A stretch of DNA of 9,371 nt from Planctomycetota bacterium. GTDB lineage: Bacteria > Planctomycetota > Brocadiia > Brocadiales > Bathyanammoxibiaceae. How positions within the stretch are numbered: position 1 is the stretch's first letter; each line of letters opens with the position of its first letter. The DNA is taken from assembly GCA_030623665.1 (NCBI GenBank), contig JAUXLO010000061.1, forward strand, positions 1 through 9,371. Direction: 5' to 3'. The translations under genes and the position numbers were made by a program. Below the pieces are notes generated by a model. It was not told where the DNA came from, did not search any database, and saw nothing but the letters and a program-made list of their open reading frames with translations. This document shows, one piece after another, positions 1-6,234 of this stretch.

Positions 1-430
1 CGACAACCAAAAGGTATTTTGGGTCTATACCAAGCCTTTCGCTGATGAGCTTTACGGGATAAGGTGACGGCTTTGGAGGTCCATCTTCACGGGTCAGAAT
101 CACATCGAACTGTAGTTTATGTCTCTTCAGCAGGATTTCTACTGAACGCCGGGAGTTGCGGGTAAGGAGGGCTGTTTTTATGCCCCTCTCTTTCAGGTGC
201 TCAAGCACCTCCACTACCCCGTCATTGAGCTTAGAGGTCTCTGCGGCGCGTGTCTCGTACTTTTCAAGTATCTTTAGGGCCTCACTTCGCCTGGGTTCCT
301 CTATCTTCTCCAGATATTCCAGGATAGGCTCGTTATCGGGTATCCCTATCTCCTTGTTCACGGCCACGAGGTTTACGTTGGCGAGTGTGAGGGTGCCGTC
401 CATGTCGAAGATTATTCCCTTTATTGTCAT
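1..430 (-). CDS. HAD-superfamily hydrolase, phosphoglycolate-phosphatase-like (3' end outside window)
   Basis: Read on the minus strand from ATG at 430, this gives 143 residues before the window edge, so the C-terminus is missing. It starts MTIKGIIFDMDGTLT, which is HAD motif I: Asp9 is the nucleophile and Asp11 the acid/base of DxDGT. A helical cap-like stretch covers about residues 20-70. Motif II is LLTRNS with Thr90, and the motif III Lys is Lys120 in GPPKPSP. The frame stops in LLVV, just where the motif IV acidic pair (usually GD) would follow. In the family, such proteins dephosphorylate small phosphorylated metabolites such as 2-phosphoglycolate in the cytoplasm; the substrate here cannot be read from sequence. 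An in-frame TAA lies eight codons upstream of the ATG, so no longer start is possible, although no clear Shine-Dalgarno is seen. The gene is divergent from the phosphorylase cluster. Confidence 0.85.
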   Translation of the reverse strand, partial: MTIKGIIFDMDGTLTLANVNLVAVNKEIGIPDNEPILEYLEKIEEPRRSEALKILEKYETRAAETSKLNDGVVEVLEHLKERGIKTALLTRNSRRSVEILLKRHKLQFDVILTREDGPPKPSPYPVKLISERLGIDPKYLLVV

Positions 431-754
431 ATCGTGCTTTGCTTGGGCTTACAAGTTTGGACCCAATTTTATTATAAATAGTGAGTAATGAATAGAGGTT
501 TCTTTTTAATGCAGGGACAGATCTTTAGATTCTGCCCGGTTGCGGACAACAACCTCTGAGATAACCTGCGGCTCAGTAAATATTAATATTATTTTGCTTA
601 AAGGGAAAGATAAATAATATCAGACAAGCGGGATTTTTCAAGGACGCTTCTTACCGGTGGCGGTTGACACCCGGTGGGGCAGGTGATACCATGACCCTCT
701 AAACCTGCGGCATTTAAGCCGTTTTACCTGATTAAGGGGCATTCCTTCTTCGAT
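431..754. other. Divergent intergenic region between HAD gene and phosphorylase cluster
   Basis: This 324-nt stretch has no supportable gene. On the minus strand a TATAAT hexamer lies about 40 nt upstream of the HAD ATG, without a convincing -35. AT-rich DNA around 577-620 includes a perfect 12-bp palindrome (AATATTAATATT, 579-590). The plus-strand promoter candidate at 664-692 is listed separately. Downstream of it are an inverted repeat GCAGGT/ACCTGC (679-684 and 703-708) and a short CGGC-ATTTAA-GCCG hairpin followed by TTTT (708-725). The latter two could be leader structure but are too short to call a riboswitch or attenuator. Confidence 0.5.
664..692 (+). promoter_or_regulatory. Sigma70-like promoter for phosphorylase-deaminase-serS cluster
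   Basis: A perfect TTGACA at 664-669 is followed after exactly 17 nt by TACCAT at 687-692, which is preceded by TG one base upstream (extended -10). The predicted transcription start is near 699, giving a leader of roughly 55 nt before the ATG at 755. Two CCGGTGG direct repeats (654-660 and 671-677) flank the -35 box and might bind a regulator. This rests on consensus matching only. Confidence 0.5.
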
Positions 755-1624
755 ATGGCCGCCAAATTTGCCGTCATCGGTGGTAGTAAGGCCTATGAAC
801 TCCTGGCCAAGAAGGCCATCAAAGGCACCAGGCTGGGCGAGCGCAAGACCCCCTTCGGCAACTCTCAGGCCGTTTACCTCTTGAGCGTCGACACTGTGGA
901 ATTTCTCTTCCTCTCCCGCCACGGCGAAAAGAGCTATGAGGTCACGGCTCCTTACGTAAACTATAGGGCAAATATCTATGCCATTAAGGACATGGGAGTC
1001 GATAAGATAGTTGCGTGGTCGGGCCCCGGGGCCATCAGCAAGGATTTTTCAGTAGGGGATTTTGTTGTAGTGGATGACATAGTGGATGAGACGAGAGGGA
1101 GGACTGACACGTTCTTTAAGGGAGGGGGGATTGGGTTTATCAGACAAAACCCCGTATTCTGTCCCTGCCTCAGGCAGGCGCTTATAGACGTTTTGGACAG
1201 ACTGGGCCTCGTGTTTAAAGACCGTGGCACCTATGTGTGCACCCAGGGTCCGAGGTTGGAGACACCGGCGGAGGTCCGTAAGTTTGCCTTATATGGGGGT
1301 GAGCTGGTGGGGATGACCCTCGCGCCGGAGGTGTTTTTGGCCAGGGAGCTTGAGATGTGCTATGCGGCATTATGCTATGTGTCAAACTATGCAGAAGGCA
1401 TAATAGACAGACCCTTCCGTGCCGGGGAGTTGTTCGAGGGCCTGTCCTCGGAGGAGGATAAGAGACGGACGTCTCAGGCAGTGGCTGAGTTCCCCAAGAT
1501 TATTGCTGAGCTGGCCGTACAGGAGAATAAGATAAGAGTCCCTTGCCTCTGTCCAGACTCAATGAAGCGCTACAAGGTGGACGGGAGGATAGGGGAGGAT
1601 TGGCGGGATTGGATAGAGACTTAG
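755..1624 (+). CDS. MTAP-family purine nucleoside phosphorylase (methylthioadenosine/methylthioinosine phosphorylase-like)
   Basis: The 289-residue protein matches the trimeric PNP/MTAP fold of about 260-290 residues. Visible landmarks are FAVIGGS at 5-11 (phosphate-binding Gly loop), SRHG at 54-57, the VNYRANIYA stretch at 68-76, GPRLET at 165-170 and VGMTLAPEVFLARE at 185-198. The family cleaves nucleosides with phosphate to a free base and a sugar 1-phosphate. Where MTAP normally has the base-specifying Asp pair (TDYD in the human enzyme), this protein has SNYA with Asn211, as in 6-oxopurine PNPs. A hypoxanthine-type substrate is therefore plausible, by inference. A CLC motif at 274-276 near the C-terminus recalls the CXC disulfide of archaeal MTAP II. 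AAGGGG (734-739) is a distant Shine-Dalgarno 15 nt before the ATG. The gene is first in the cluster and its end overlaps the deaminase start, which would feed it a deaminated nucleoside. Confidence 0.85.
   Translation: MAAKFAVIGGSKAYELLAKKAIKGTRLGERKTPFGNSQAVYLLSVDTVEFLFLSRHGEKSYEVTAPYVNYRANIYAIKDMGVDKIVAWSGPGAISKDFSVGDFVVVDDIVDETRGRTDTFFKGGGIGFIRQNPVFCPCLRQALIDVLDRLGLVFKDRGTYVCTQGPRLETPAEVRKFALYGGELVGMTLAPEVFLARELEMCYAALCYVSNYAEGIIDRPFRAGELFEGLSSEEDKRRTSQAVAEFPKIIAELAVQENKIRVPCLCPDSMKRYKVDGRIGEDWRDWIET
1592..1611 (+). promoter_or_regulatory. Shine-Dalgarno deciding a TTG start inside the upstream gene
   Basis: GGGGAGGAT sits at 1592-1599 and the in-frame TTG at 1609-1611 follows with about 11 nt between GGAGG and the start. 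The more upstream TTG at 1543 and the TTG at 1600 have no correctly spaced ribosome binding site. The site lies in the last codons of the phosphorylase gene, which suggests translational coupling. Confidence 0.55.
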
Positions 1625-2877
1625 ACCCAGACATAATAACCCTGAAGGCGGGTTACGTAATACCCTCTCCCGGAGAGGTGATAGAGGGTGGGCGGGTAGT
1701 AGTCCGGGGGACCAGGATAATAGACGTAGGGCCCTCCAAGACCGATAGCGACGGCGGGGTGGAGATAGATTTAGGGAAGACGGCGATAATCCCCGGGCTT
1801 GTCAATGCCCACACCCACCTGGAGCTTACCGACCTCGAGGGCAAGATACCGCCGCCAAAGAGTTTTACCAGCTGGTTGAGGCAGATGGTGGTCTTCCGCA
1901 TGGAGGACCGTAACAGGGACCTCTCCCATGCCGTCGAGAGGGGTGTGCAGATGAGTCTTGAGGCAGGCACCACCACGGTTGCCGATATATCTAATACGGC
2001 TGATTCATTTAGGGTACTGCCCGGGCTTCCCATACGAAAGAGGGTCTTTAAGGAGGTAATGTCCCTGGACCCAAAGGCCGTGGCCTCTATGTTGGAGGAG
2101 GCGATAAGGCTACTTTCAGGGTTTCCCAGGGACGGCCTTGGCTGCGTCGGTCTCTCTCCCCATGCCCCGTATACCGCATGCGAGAAGCTCTATAGAGGCA
2201 GCGCCCTGTTTTCTCAGGGACAGGACATGCTCCTCACAACCCATGTCTCCGAGTCGGAGGAAGAGCTGGAATTTCTGAGTAAAGGGACGGGGGAACTTGC
2301 TACGGCGCTCAAGGCCTACGGCTTGCTGGGCGATTGGAAGCCGCCCGGGCTGTCCCCCCTTGCATTTATGAAGAACATAGGTGTGATGGCAAGCCCGTGG
2401 CTTCTGGCCCATTGTAACTATGCAAGCGATGAAGACGTTCATATAATAAAAGAAAGCGGCTCAAGCGTGGTCTACTGTCCCGGGAGTCACCACTACTTTG
2501 GCCGTAAGGCGCACCCATTCCCCAGATTGTTGAGGGAAGGCATAAATGTGGCACTTGGAACGGACAGCCTGGCCAGTAACCGGTCGCTGAGCATACTGGA
2601 TGAGATGAGGTTTGTAGTGGCCAATTATAAGGAGGTAAGCCCTCAGGACGTGCTGGCGATGGCAACGGTGAGGGGCGCAAAGGCCGTGGGGATGGGGGAC
2701 CGTGTCGGCAGGCTTTCGCCCGGCCTTGAGGCCGACCTGGCAGCGATAGAACTGCCCGGGGATGGCGGAGGGTCTGTACTTGACCGGCTGTTTCAGCCGG
2801 AGGCACAAAACGTCTTTACCATGGTGGCTGGCAGGCCGTGTTACGATAAGCATGGCCTTTTTGTCCAAAAGGAGTAA
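1609..2877 (+). CDS. Amidohydrolase-superfamily nucleoside deaminase, aminodeoxyfutalosine-deaminase-like
   Basis: With the TTG start at 1609 the protein has 422 residues, usual for cytosine-deaminase/chlorohydrolase-type (COG0402) amidohydrolases. An N-terminal beta-sandwich part (about 8-60) precedes the TIM barrel. The metal and catalytic residues of the family are present: H68 and H70 in NAHTHLEL, H185 in SPHAPYT, H212 and E215 in THVSES, H268 in LLAHC and D319 in LGTDSLAS. These enzymes deaminate adenine-type nucleosides with one divalent metal. The HTHLELTD...FTSWL segment resembles aminodeoxyfutalosine deaminase (MqnX, menaquinone futalosine pathway) more than MTA/SAH deaminase, whose usual text is HTHAAM...LLRG. 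This assignment is by recalled motif and is not certain. The gene overlaps the phosphorylase by 16 nt and is followed by serS after 5 nt, so the three are probably co-transcribed. An upstream extension to TTG 1543 is possible but less likely. Confidence 0.82.
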   Translation: MDRDLDPDIITLKAGYVIPSPGEVIEGGRVVVRGTRIIDVGPSKTDSDGGVEIDLGKTAIIPGLVNAHTHLELTDLEGKIPPPKSFTSWLRQMVVFRMEDRNRDLSHAVERGVQMSLEAGTTTVADISNTADSFRVLPGLPIRKRVFKEVMSLDPKAVASMLEEAIRLLSGFPRDGLGCVGLSPHAPYTACEKLYRGSALFSQGQDMLLTTHVSESEEELEFLSKGTGELATALKAYGLLGDWKPPGLSPLAFMKNIGVMASPWLLAHCNYASDEDVHIIKESGSSVVYCPGSHHYFGRKAHPFPRLLREGINVALGTDSLASNRSLSILDEMRFVVANYKEVSPQDVLAMATVRGAKAVGMGDRVGRLSPGLEADLAAIELPGDGGGSVLDRLFQPEAQNVFTMVAGRPCYDKHGLFVQKE

Positions 2878-2882
2878 GACAC

Positions 2883-4154
2883 GTGCTCGACCTTAACTAT
2901 ATCAGAAAACATCCTGAGGAGGTAAAAAGGGCCGCAGAGGGGAAGCACGACCACGCCGACGTGGACAAACTCCTTGAGCTGGATGGTCAGCGCAGGGGGC
3001 TTATATTTGAATCTGAGCAGCTTCGTAAGACGCTGAATGAGACCTCTAAGGAGATAGGCAGGCTCAAGAAGGAGGGCAAGGACGCCTCTGCGCAGATGTC
3101 TGAGATGAAGGACGTGTCAAAGAAGATCAAGGACTACGAGGAAAAACTGCGCGAGCTGGATCGGGAGATGAAGGAAATCTTGATAGTGATTCCCAACGTC
3201 GCTGCGGCGGACGTACCGGCGGGTGAGGATGAGTCTGCAAATGTTGTAATGCGGTCCTGGGGTAAGAAGAGGAAGTTTAGTGTCACACCCAAACCTCACT
3301 GGGAGCTGGGTACGGCCCTGGGCATCCTGGACCTTGAGCGCGGGGCAAAGGTCTCCGGTACGGGCTTTCCTTTATATAAGGGGATTGGGGCAAGGTTGGA
3401 AAGGGCCCTCTTTAATTTTATGCTCGACCTGCACACAAGCAGGCACGGCTATAAAGAGATCTTCCCGCCGTTTCTGGCAAACAGGGCCTCCATGACGGGA
3501 ACGGGACAACTGCCAAAGCTTGAGGGCGACATGTACAGGGTGGCAGAGGATGACCTGTTTCTCATACCGACGGCTGAGGTGCCTGTTACCAATATCCACA
3601 GGGACGAGATCCTGTCTCATGAGGACCTGCCTTTATGCTACGCGGCCTATACAGCCTGCTTCCGGCGTGAGGCGGGCGCCCACGGCAGGGACACGCGGGG
3701 CATAATCCGTGTGCATCAATTCAACAAGGTGGAGCTTGTGAAGTTTGTGAGGCCCGGGAGCTCTTCGGATGAGCTTGAGTCGCTGGTGAAGGACGCAGAG
3801 GAGGTGCTTAAGCTGCTGGAACTTCCCTACAGGGTGTCAAAGCTATGTGTGGGAGAGTTGAGTTTTGCATCCAGTAAGTGTTATGACATGGAGGCGTGGG
3901 CCCCCGGGGTGGAACGCTGGCTGGAGGTGTCTTCGTGCAGCAACTTTACCGATTTTCAGGCGCGCCGCATAAATATACGCTTCAGGGATGAGCAGGGTAA
4001 GGTCCAATTCGTCCACACATTAAACGGCTCAGGCGTGGCACTGCCCAGGACGATGATAGCCCTCCTTGAGAACTACCAACAGGCCGACGGCTCTGTAGTT
4101 ATCCCCAAGGCTCTGCTAGACTACATGGGCGGTGTTGACACAATAAGGCCGTAG
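2883..4154 (+). CDS. serS: Seryl-tRNA synthetase
   Basis: The cytoplasmic enzyme charges tRNA-Ser (and tRNA-Sec) with serine. Its 423 residues match the standard bacterial SerRS length. The N-terminal domain contains the long antiparallel coiled coil that binds tRNA, about residues 28-102 and rich in K, E and L. The class II core follows: GTGFPLYKGIGARLERA at 159-175 leading into motif 1, TAEVP at 230-234 (serine-binding TxE loop), motif 2 FRREAGAHGRDTRG at 260-273, and motif 3 NGSGVALPRTMIALLEN at 381-397 with the invariant Arg389. The start is GTG, supported by AAGGAG at 2869-2874, 8 nt upstream and overlapping the end of the deaminase gene. It is the last gene of the cluster and ends about 105 nt before a strong intrinsic terminator. 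All key residues expected for activity are visible and nothing suggests inactivation. Confidence 0.97.
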   Translation: MLDLNYIRKHPEEVKRAAEGKHDHADVDKLLELDGQRRGLIFESEQLRKTLNETSKEIGRLKKEGKDASAQMSEMKDVSKKIKDYEEKLRELDREMKEILIVIPNVAAADVPAGEDESANVVMRSWGKKRKFSVTPKPHWELGTALGILDLERGAKVSGTGFPLYKGIGARLERALFNFMLDLHTSRHGYKEIFPPFLANRASMTGTGQLPKLEGDMYRVAEDDLFLIPTAEVPVTNIHRDEILSHEDLPLCYAAYTACFRREAGAHGRDTRGIIRVHQFNKVELVKFVRPGSSSDELESLVKDAEEVLKLLELPYRVSKLCVGELSFASSKCYDMEAWAPGVERWLEVSSCSNFTDFQARRINIRFRDEQGKVQFVHTLNGSGVALPRTMIALLENYQQADGSVVIPKALLDYMGGVDTIRP

Positions 4155-4197
4155 TAGAAGCTTCTTCTGATGTCTCTGCCCCCAAGAATTTCATATA

Positions 4198-4253
4198 GGG
4201 GCACGGTCGTTCCTGAGGCCGATCCGCCTATGGCGGACATGCCGTGCCCCTAC
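4198..4253 (+). repeat. REP-like palindromic repeat, left copy
   Basis: The outer arms TAGGGGCACGG (4196-4206) and CCGTGCCCCTA (4242-4252) pair perfectly over 11 bp. Inside, TCCGCC (4223-4228) and GGCGGA (4232-4237) form a second 6-bp hairpin, leaving an unpaired TCGTTCCTGAGGCCGA side segment. This bulged two-level hairpin is typical of REP sequences. It lies 43 nt after the serS stop and is repeated in inverted orientation at 4911-4966. Confidence 0.85.
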
Positions 4254-4260
4254 AATAGAA

Positions 4261-4290
4261 AGCAACGACCATAAAGGTCGTTGCTTTTTT
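4261..4290 (+). terminator. Rho-independent terminator of the serS cluster
   Basis: AGCAACGACC (4261-4270), loop ATAAA (4271-4275) and GGTCGTTGCT (4276-4285) form a perfect 10-bp stem, followed by TTTTT (4286-4290, six Ts counting the last base of the stem). It is preceded by A residues, so it may also work in reverse. It would end transcription coming from serS. It sits inside the interval bounded by the two REP-like repeats. Confidence 0.9.
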
Positions 4291-4297
4291 CCATTGT

Positions 4298-4318
4298 CAA
4301 CGAAGTAGAACTTCGTTG
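4298..4318. repeat. Short inverted repeat upstream of transposase
   Basis: CAACGAAG (4298-4305), loop TAGAA and CTTCGTTG (4311-4318) make a perfect 8-bp hairpin with no T tract. It lies 49 nt before the transposase ATG. It could be a recognition structure for the transposase or a remnant of another terminator; its role is unknown. Confidence 0.5.
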
Positions 4319-4367
4319 TCTACCTTTTTGGATGTAGGGTAAATGTTGGCGCGACGAAGAAAATAAG

Positions 4368-4910
4368 ATGACACATAAACCCGGTAAATACGACCGCCGT
4401 TCCATCCGATTAAAGGGGTATGACTATTCCCAGGCTGGGGCATATTTTGTAACAATGTGTACACACAATGGGGAATGTTTATTTGGCGATGTAATAGGTG
4501 AAAAAATGCGATTAAATGAATATGGGATGATTGTCAAAAATGAATGGTTAAGAACAGATAAATTGCGTGGAAATGTAGTAATAGATAAATACGTTATTAT
4601 GCTAAATCATATTCACGGTCTTATCATGATTATGGGCGATGGTAGGGGCACGCCGCAGCGTGCCCCTACGGTTGAACAATTTGCTAAACCTATATCCAAT
4701 TCAATACCGACAATTATTCGGTCATTCAAATCTACGACTACAAAACAAATTAACCAAATCCGTAACACACCAGGAATTCCTGTCTGGCAGCGCAATTATT
4801 ATGAACATGTTGGCCGAAATGAAGAGGATTTAAACGAAATCAGAGGGTACATAATCGCCAATCCCCTGAAATGGGCAATGGACAGGGAGAACCCGAATAG
4901 TTGTGTGTAA
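4368..4910 (+). CDS. REP-associated tyrosine transposase (RAYT; IS200-like Y1/HUH family)
   Basis: This 180-residue protein has the fold features of single-domain Y1 transposases. There is an N-terminal RRSIRLKGYDYSQAGAYFVT segment (10-29, the first beta-strand common in RAYTs). The metal-binding HUH motif is LNHIHGLI with His81 and His83. After a charged linker comes VWQRNYYEH (139-147), whose Tyr144 or Tyr145 is the likely nucleophile, then the conserved RGYIIANPLKW tail (159-169). Such enzymes nick and join single-stranded DNA at REP hairpins. An insertion of about ten residues, GRGTPQRAPT (92-101), is encoded by a perfect REP-core palindrome. The coding DNA is AT-rich compared with serS. 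No strong ribosome binding site precedes the ATG; only AAGAAAATAAG is seen. All catalytic residues remain, so the protein looks intact and may be active. Confidence 0.9.
   Translation: MTHKPGKYDRRSIRLKGYDYSQAGAYFVTMCTHNGECLFGDVIGEKMRLNEYGMIVKNEWLRTDKLRGNVVIDKYVIMLNHIHGLIMIMGDGRGTPQRAPTVEQFAKPISNSIPTIIRSFKSTTTKQINQIRNTPGIPVWQRNYYEHVGRNEEDLNEIRGYIIANPLKWAMDRENPNSCV
4642..4669 (+). repeat. REP-core palindrome inside the transposase coding sequence
   Basis: GTAGGGGCACGC (4642-4653) and GCGTGCCCCTAC (4658-4669) form a perfect 12-bp stem with a CGCA loop. The GTAGGGGCACG core is shared with the flanking REP-like repeat. It is read in frame as GRGTPQRAPT, between the HUH motif and the catalytic Tyr, so it adds residues without breaking the frame. 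Confidence 0.85.
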
Positions 4911-4966
4911 GTATGGGCATGGGATGTCCGCTATAGGCGGATCTGCCTCAGGAACGACCGTGCCCC
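4911..4966 (-). repeat. REP-like palindromic repeat, right copy (inverted)
   Basis: The reverse complement matches 4198-4253 over 56 nt with five mismatches (repeat positions 23, 35, 44, 47 and 53). The first 22 positions, GGGGCACGGTCG onward, are identical. Three of the mismatches fall in one outer arm, so the outer stem is imperfect here while the left copy pairs perfectly. It starts directly after the transposase stop codon and ends 38 nt before the DUF362 stop codon. Confidence 0.85.
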
Positions 4967-5004
4967 TGCAACACCATTATCTGCCGTTTCTTGCGTTATC
5001 GCAC

Positions 5005-6075
5005 CTAACTGCTGGGAGCACTTAGCACTGGCGTCTGCTGTTTCCACTGTCTCTGTATGCTATAGGTTGGATGGAGCTCGAACTTCTTGACCAGACCCTC
5101 GATTCTCTCCCCAACCAGACCCTCCAGTGAGTAGTCTCCCATCCCCTCTTCTTTGAGGTAGTGCAGATAACCGACGTCTTCCGGGTTCAGGCCCATCACC
5201 CTGGCTCCCACACCATCGGCCTTTATGGCGTCTGTCGAGGCAATAGCCAGATTCATTCTTACAGGGTAACCATCCACAGGGCCGCGGCCGTCCATCCCGT
5301 AGAGTCCGTCCAGCACTACCAGGTCAGGCCATACCTGCTTGCTGAAGCCGGCGACGTTGTGATGTATCACCTGTACAGCCCTCTGGTAGCTCATGGAATG
5401 CTTGAATACCATATCAACGAGTCCGGGGGAATGTCTCCGCATCCACGCAATGGTCCAGGTTGGGACGTAGGTAAAGATTGTCTTTGCCTCTGGCGCGTTA
5501 GGGGTTCTCAGGCCGTGTACCATTGATTTATCTTCCTGTTTCACGACTCCCATCATGTTCTTTATCCCGAGGGTTACGATTGCATAGTTGTGAACCTTGG
5601 GTAGGTTAACGGATATCTTGTAGTCAAAGTCTTCGATTATGTGCCTCGCTATCTTCATCTCTTCCCGTCCAGCGATGGACCTTATTTCAACAGGAACGAA
5701 TTCATCAAAATCCTCGATACATTCTATCTTTACGTTCCTGTATTCTTTTTCCAGTTTGAGGTAGCCGAACTTCTCGAACACCTCTCTGGTGGAAATGTTT
5801 TCGTAATACGCACTACCGCTGCCTTCGAATATGCAGAACTCTTTTTCTTTGAAGTCATTACAGTTCTTCCCAAAGAAATCCAGGATGGCCCTCATCACCG
5901 ATACGTCCGTATTGGCGTAGATGTTGGCGGAGGCCGTGAGATTTGGCTTAATCAAAATACGCCTTTTATTATCCACGACCTTTAGGTCATCCCTGATAAG
6001 CTCCAGGGCCTTGTAGATATTCTTATACCTGTCTTCTCCCTTAACGAGGGATACCAGTCGTTTTTCCCTGACCAT
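5005..6075 (-). CDS. DUF362 domain-containing protein
   Basis: The 356-residue protein shows the conserved landmarks of DUF362: LIKPNLT at 41-47, an EGSGSAYY stretch at 84-91, VNLPKVHNYAIVTLGIKNMM at 156-175, and the C-terminal block DLVVLDGLYGMDGRGPVDG at 251-269 followed by ASTDAIKADGVGARVMGL at 279-296. The molecular function of this family is not established. Many members carry an added 4Fe-4S ferredoxin domain; here no CxxCxxC cluster is present, so this is the domain alone. No signal peptide or membrane helix is apparent, suggesting a cytoplasmic protein. An AAGGA-type ribosome binding site lies about 12 nt before the ATG. The gene is divergent from the acylase gene with a 159-nt gap. 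Its 3' end faces the REP/RAYT element and has no T-tailed terminator of its own. Confidence 0.88.
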   Translation of the reverse strand: MVREKRLVSLVKGEDRYKNIYKALELIRDDLKVVDNKRRILIKPNLTASANIYANTDVSVMRAILDFFGKNCNDFKEKEFCIFEGSGSAYYENISTREVFEKFGYLKLEKEYRNVKIECIEDFDEFVPVEIRSIAGREEMKIARHIIEDFDYKISVNLPKVHNYAIVTLGIKNMMGVVKQEDKSMVHGLRTPNAPEAKTIFTYVPTWTIAWMRRHSPGLVDMVFKHSMSYQRAVQVIHHNVAGFSKQVWPDLVVLDGLYGMDGRGPVDGYPVRMNLAIASTDAIKADGVGARVMGLNPEDVGYLHYLKEEGMGDYSLEGLVGERIEGLVKKFELHPTYSIQRQWKQQTPVLSAPSS

Positions 6076-6120
6076 TTTAGAGTATTATCCTTTTAATAAA
6101 ATATAGGAGGACACTTTTCA

Positions 6121-6149
6121 TTGCATATAGATTTGGAGCACCTTATATT
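6121..6149 (+). promoter_or_regulatory. Sigma70-like promoter for acylase operon
   Basis: TTGCAT (6121-6126) and TATATT (6144-6149) are spaced by 17 nt in AT-rich DNA. The predicted start near 6156 gives a leader of about 80 nt to the ATG at 6235. The assignment rests on consensus match and position in the divergent gap with DUF362. Confidence 0.4.
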
Positions 6150-6234
6150 ATATTGTATGTCTCCAGCGATGTAAACATTTTGCCAGATGCCAGGTCAGTG
6201 GGACTTATGAAACCACAAAAAGGTTAACCCGCTT

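Larger units (their letters stand above)
4198..4966. mobile_element. REP/RAYT element bounded by 56-nt inverted repeats
   Basis: A transposase gene of the REP-associated tyrosine transposase type lies between two 56-nt palindromic repeats in opposite orientation (4198-4253 and 4911-4966), which match at 51 of 56 positions. The right repeat begins directly after the transposase stop codon. The enclosed DNA is visibly more AT-rich than serS on its left, which suggests separate origin. RAYT proteins act on single-stranded REP hairpins. Whether the whole 769-bp unit moves, or only the repeats spread, cannot be decided from one copy. No direct target duplications are obvious, as expected for HUH enzymes. 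Confidence 0.7.

Noticed and set aside
156..488. Plus-strand open frame of 110 codons
   Set aside because: It is antisense to the HAD phosphatase gene, whose motifs are clear on the minus strand; the plus-strand product is Ser/Arg-rich without family signs.
1543..1608. Longer start (TTG 1543) for the deaminase
   Set aside because: The extra residues lie in phosphorylase coding DNA, lack a ribosome binding site, and precede the usual N-terminus of the family.
4205..4270. Alternative pairing of GGTCGTT in the left REP with AACGACC of the serS terminator (riboswitch-like antiterminator)
   Set aside because: Only 7 bp and much weaker than the 10-bp terminator stem or the 11-bp REP stem; no ligand-binding architecture is visible.
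6207..6227. Six-codon reading frame (MKPQKG) before the acylase as a leader peptide
   Set aside because: No ribosome binding site and no hairpin or terminator behind it; such frames arise by chance.
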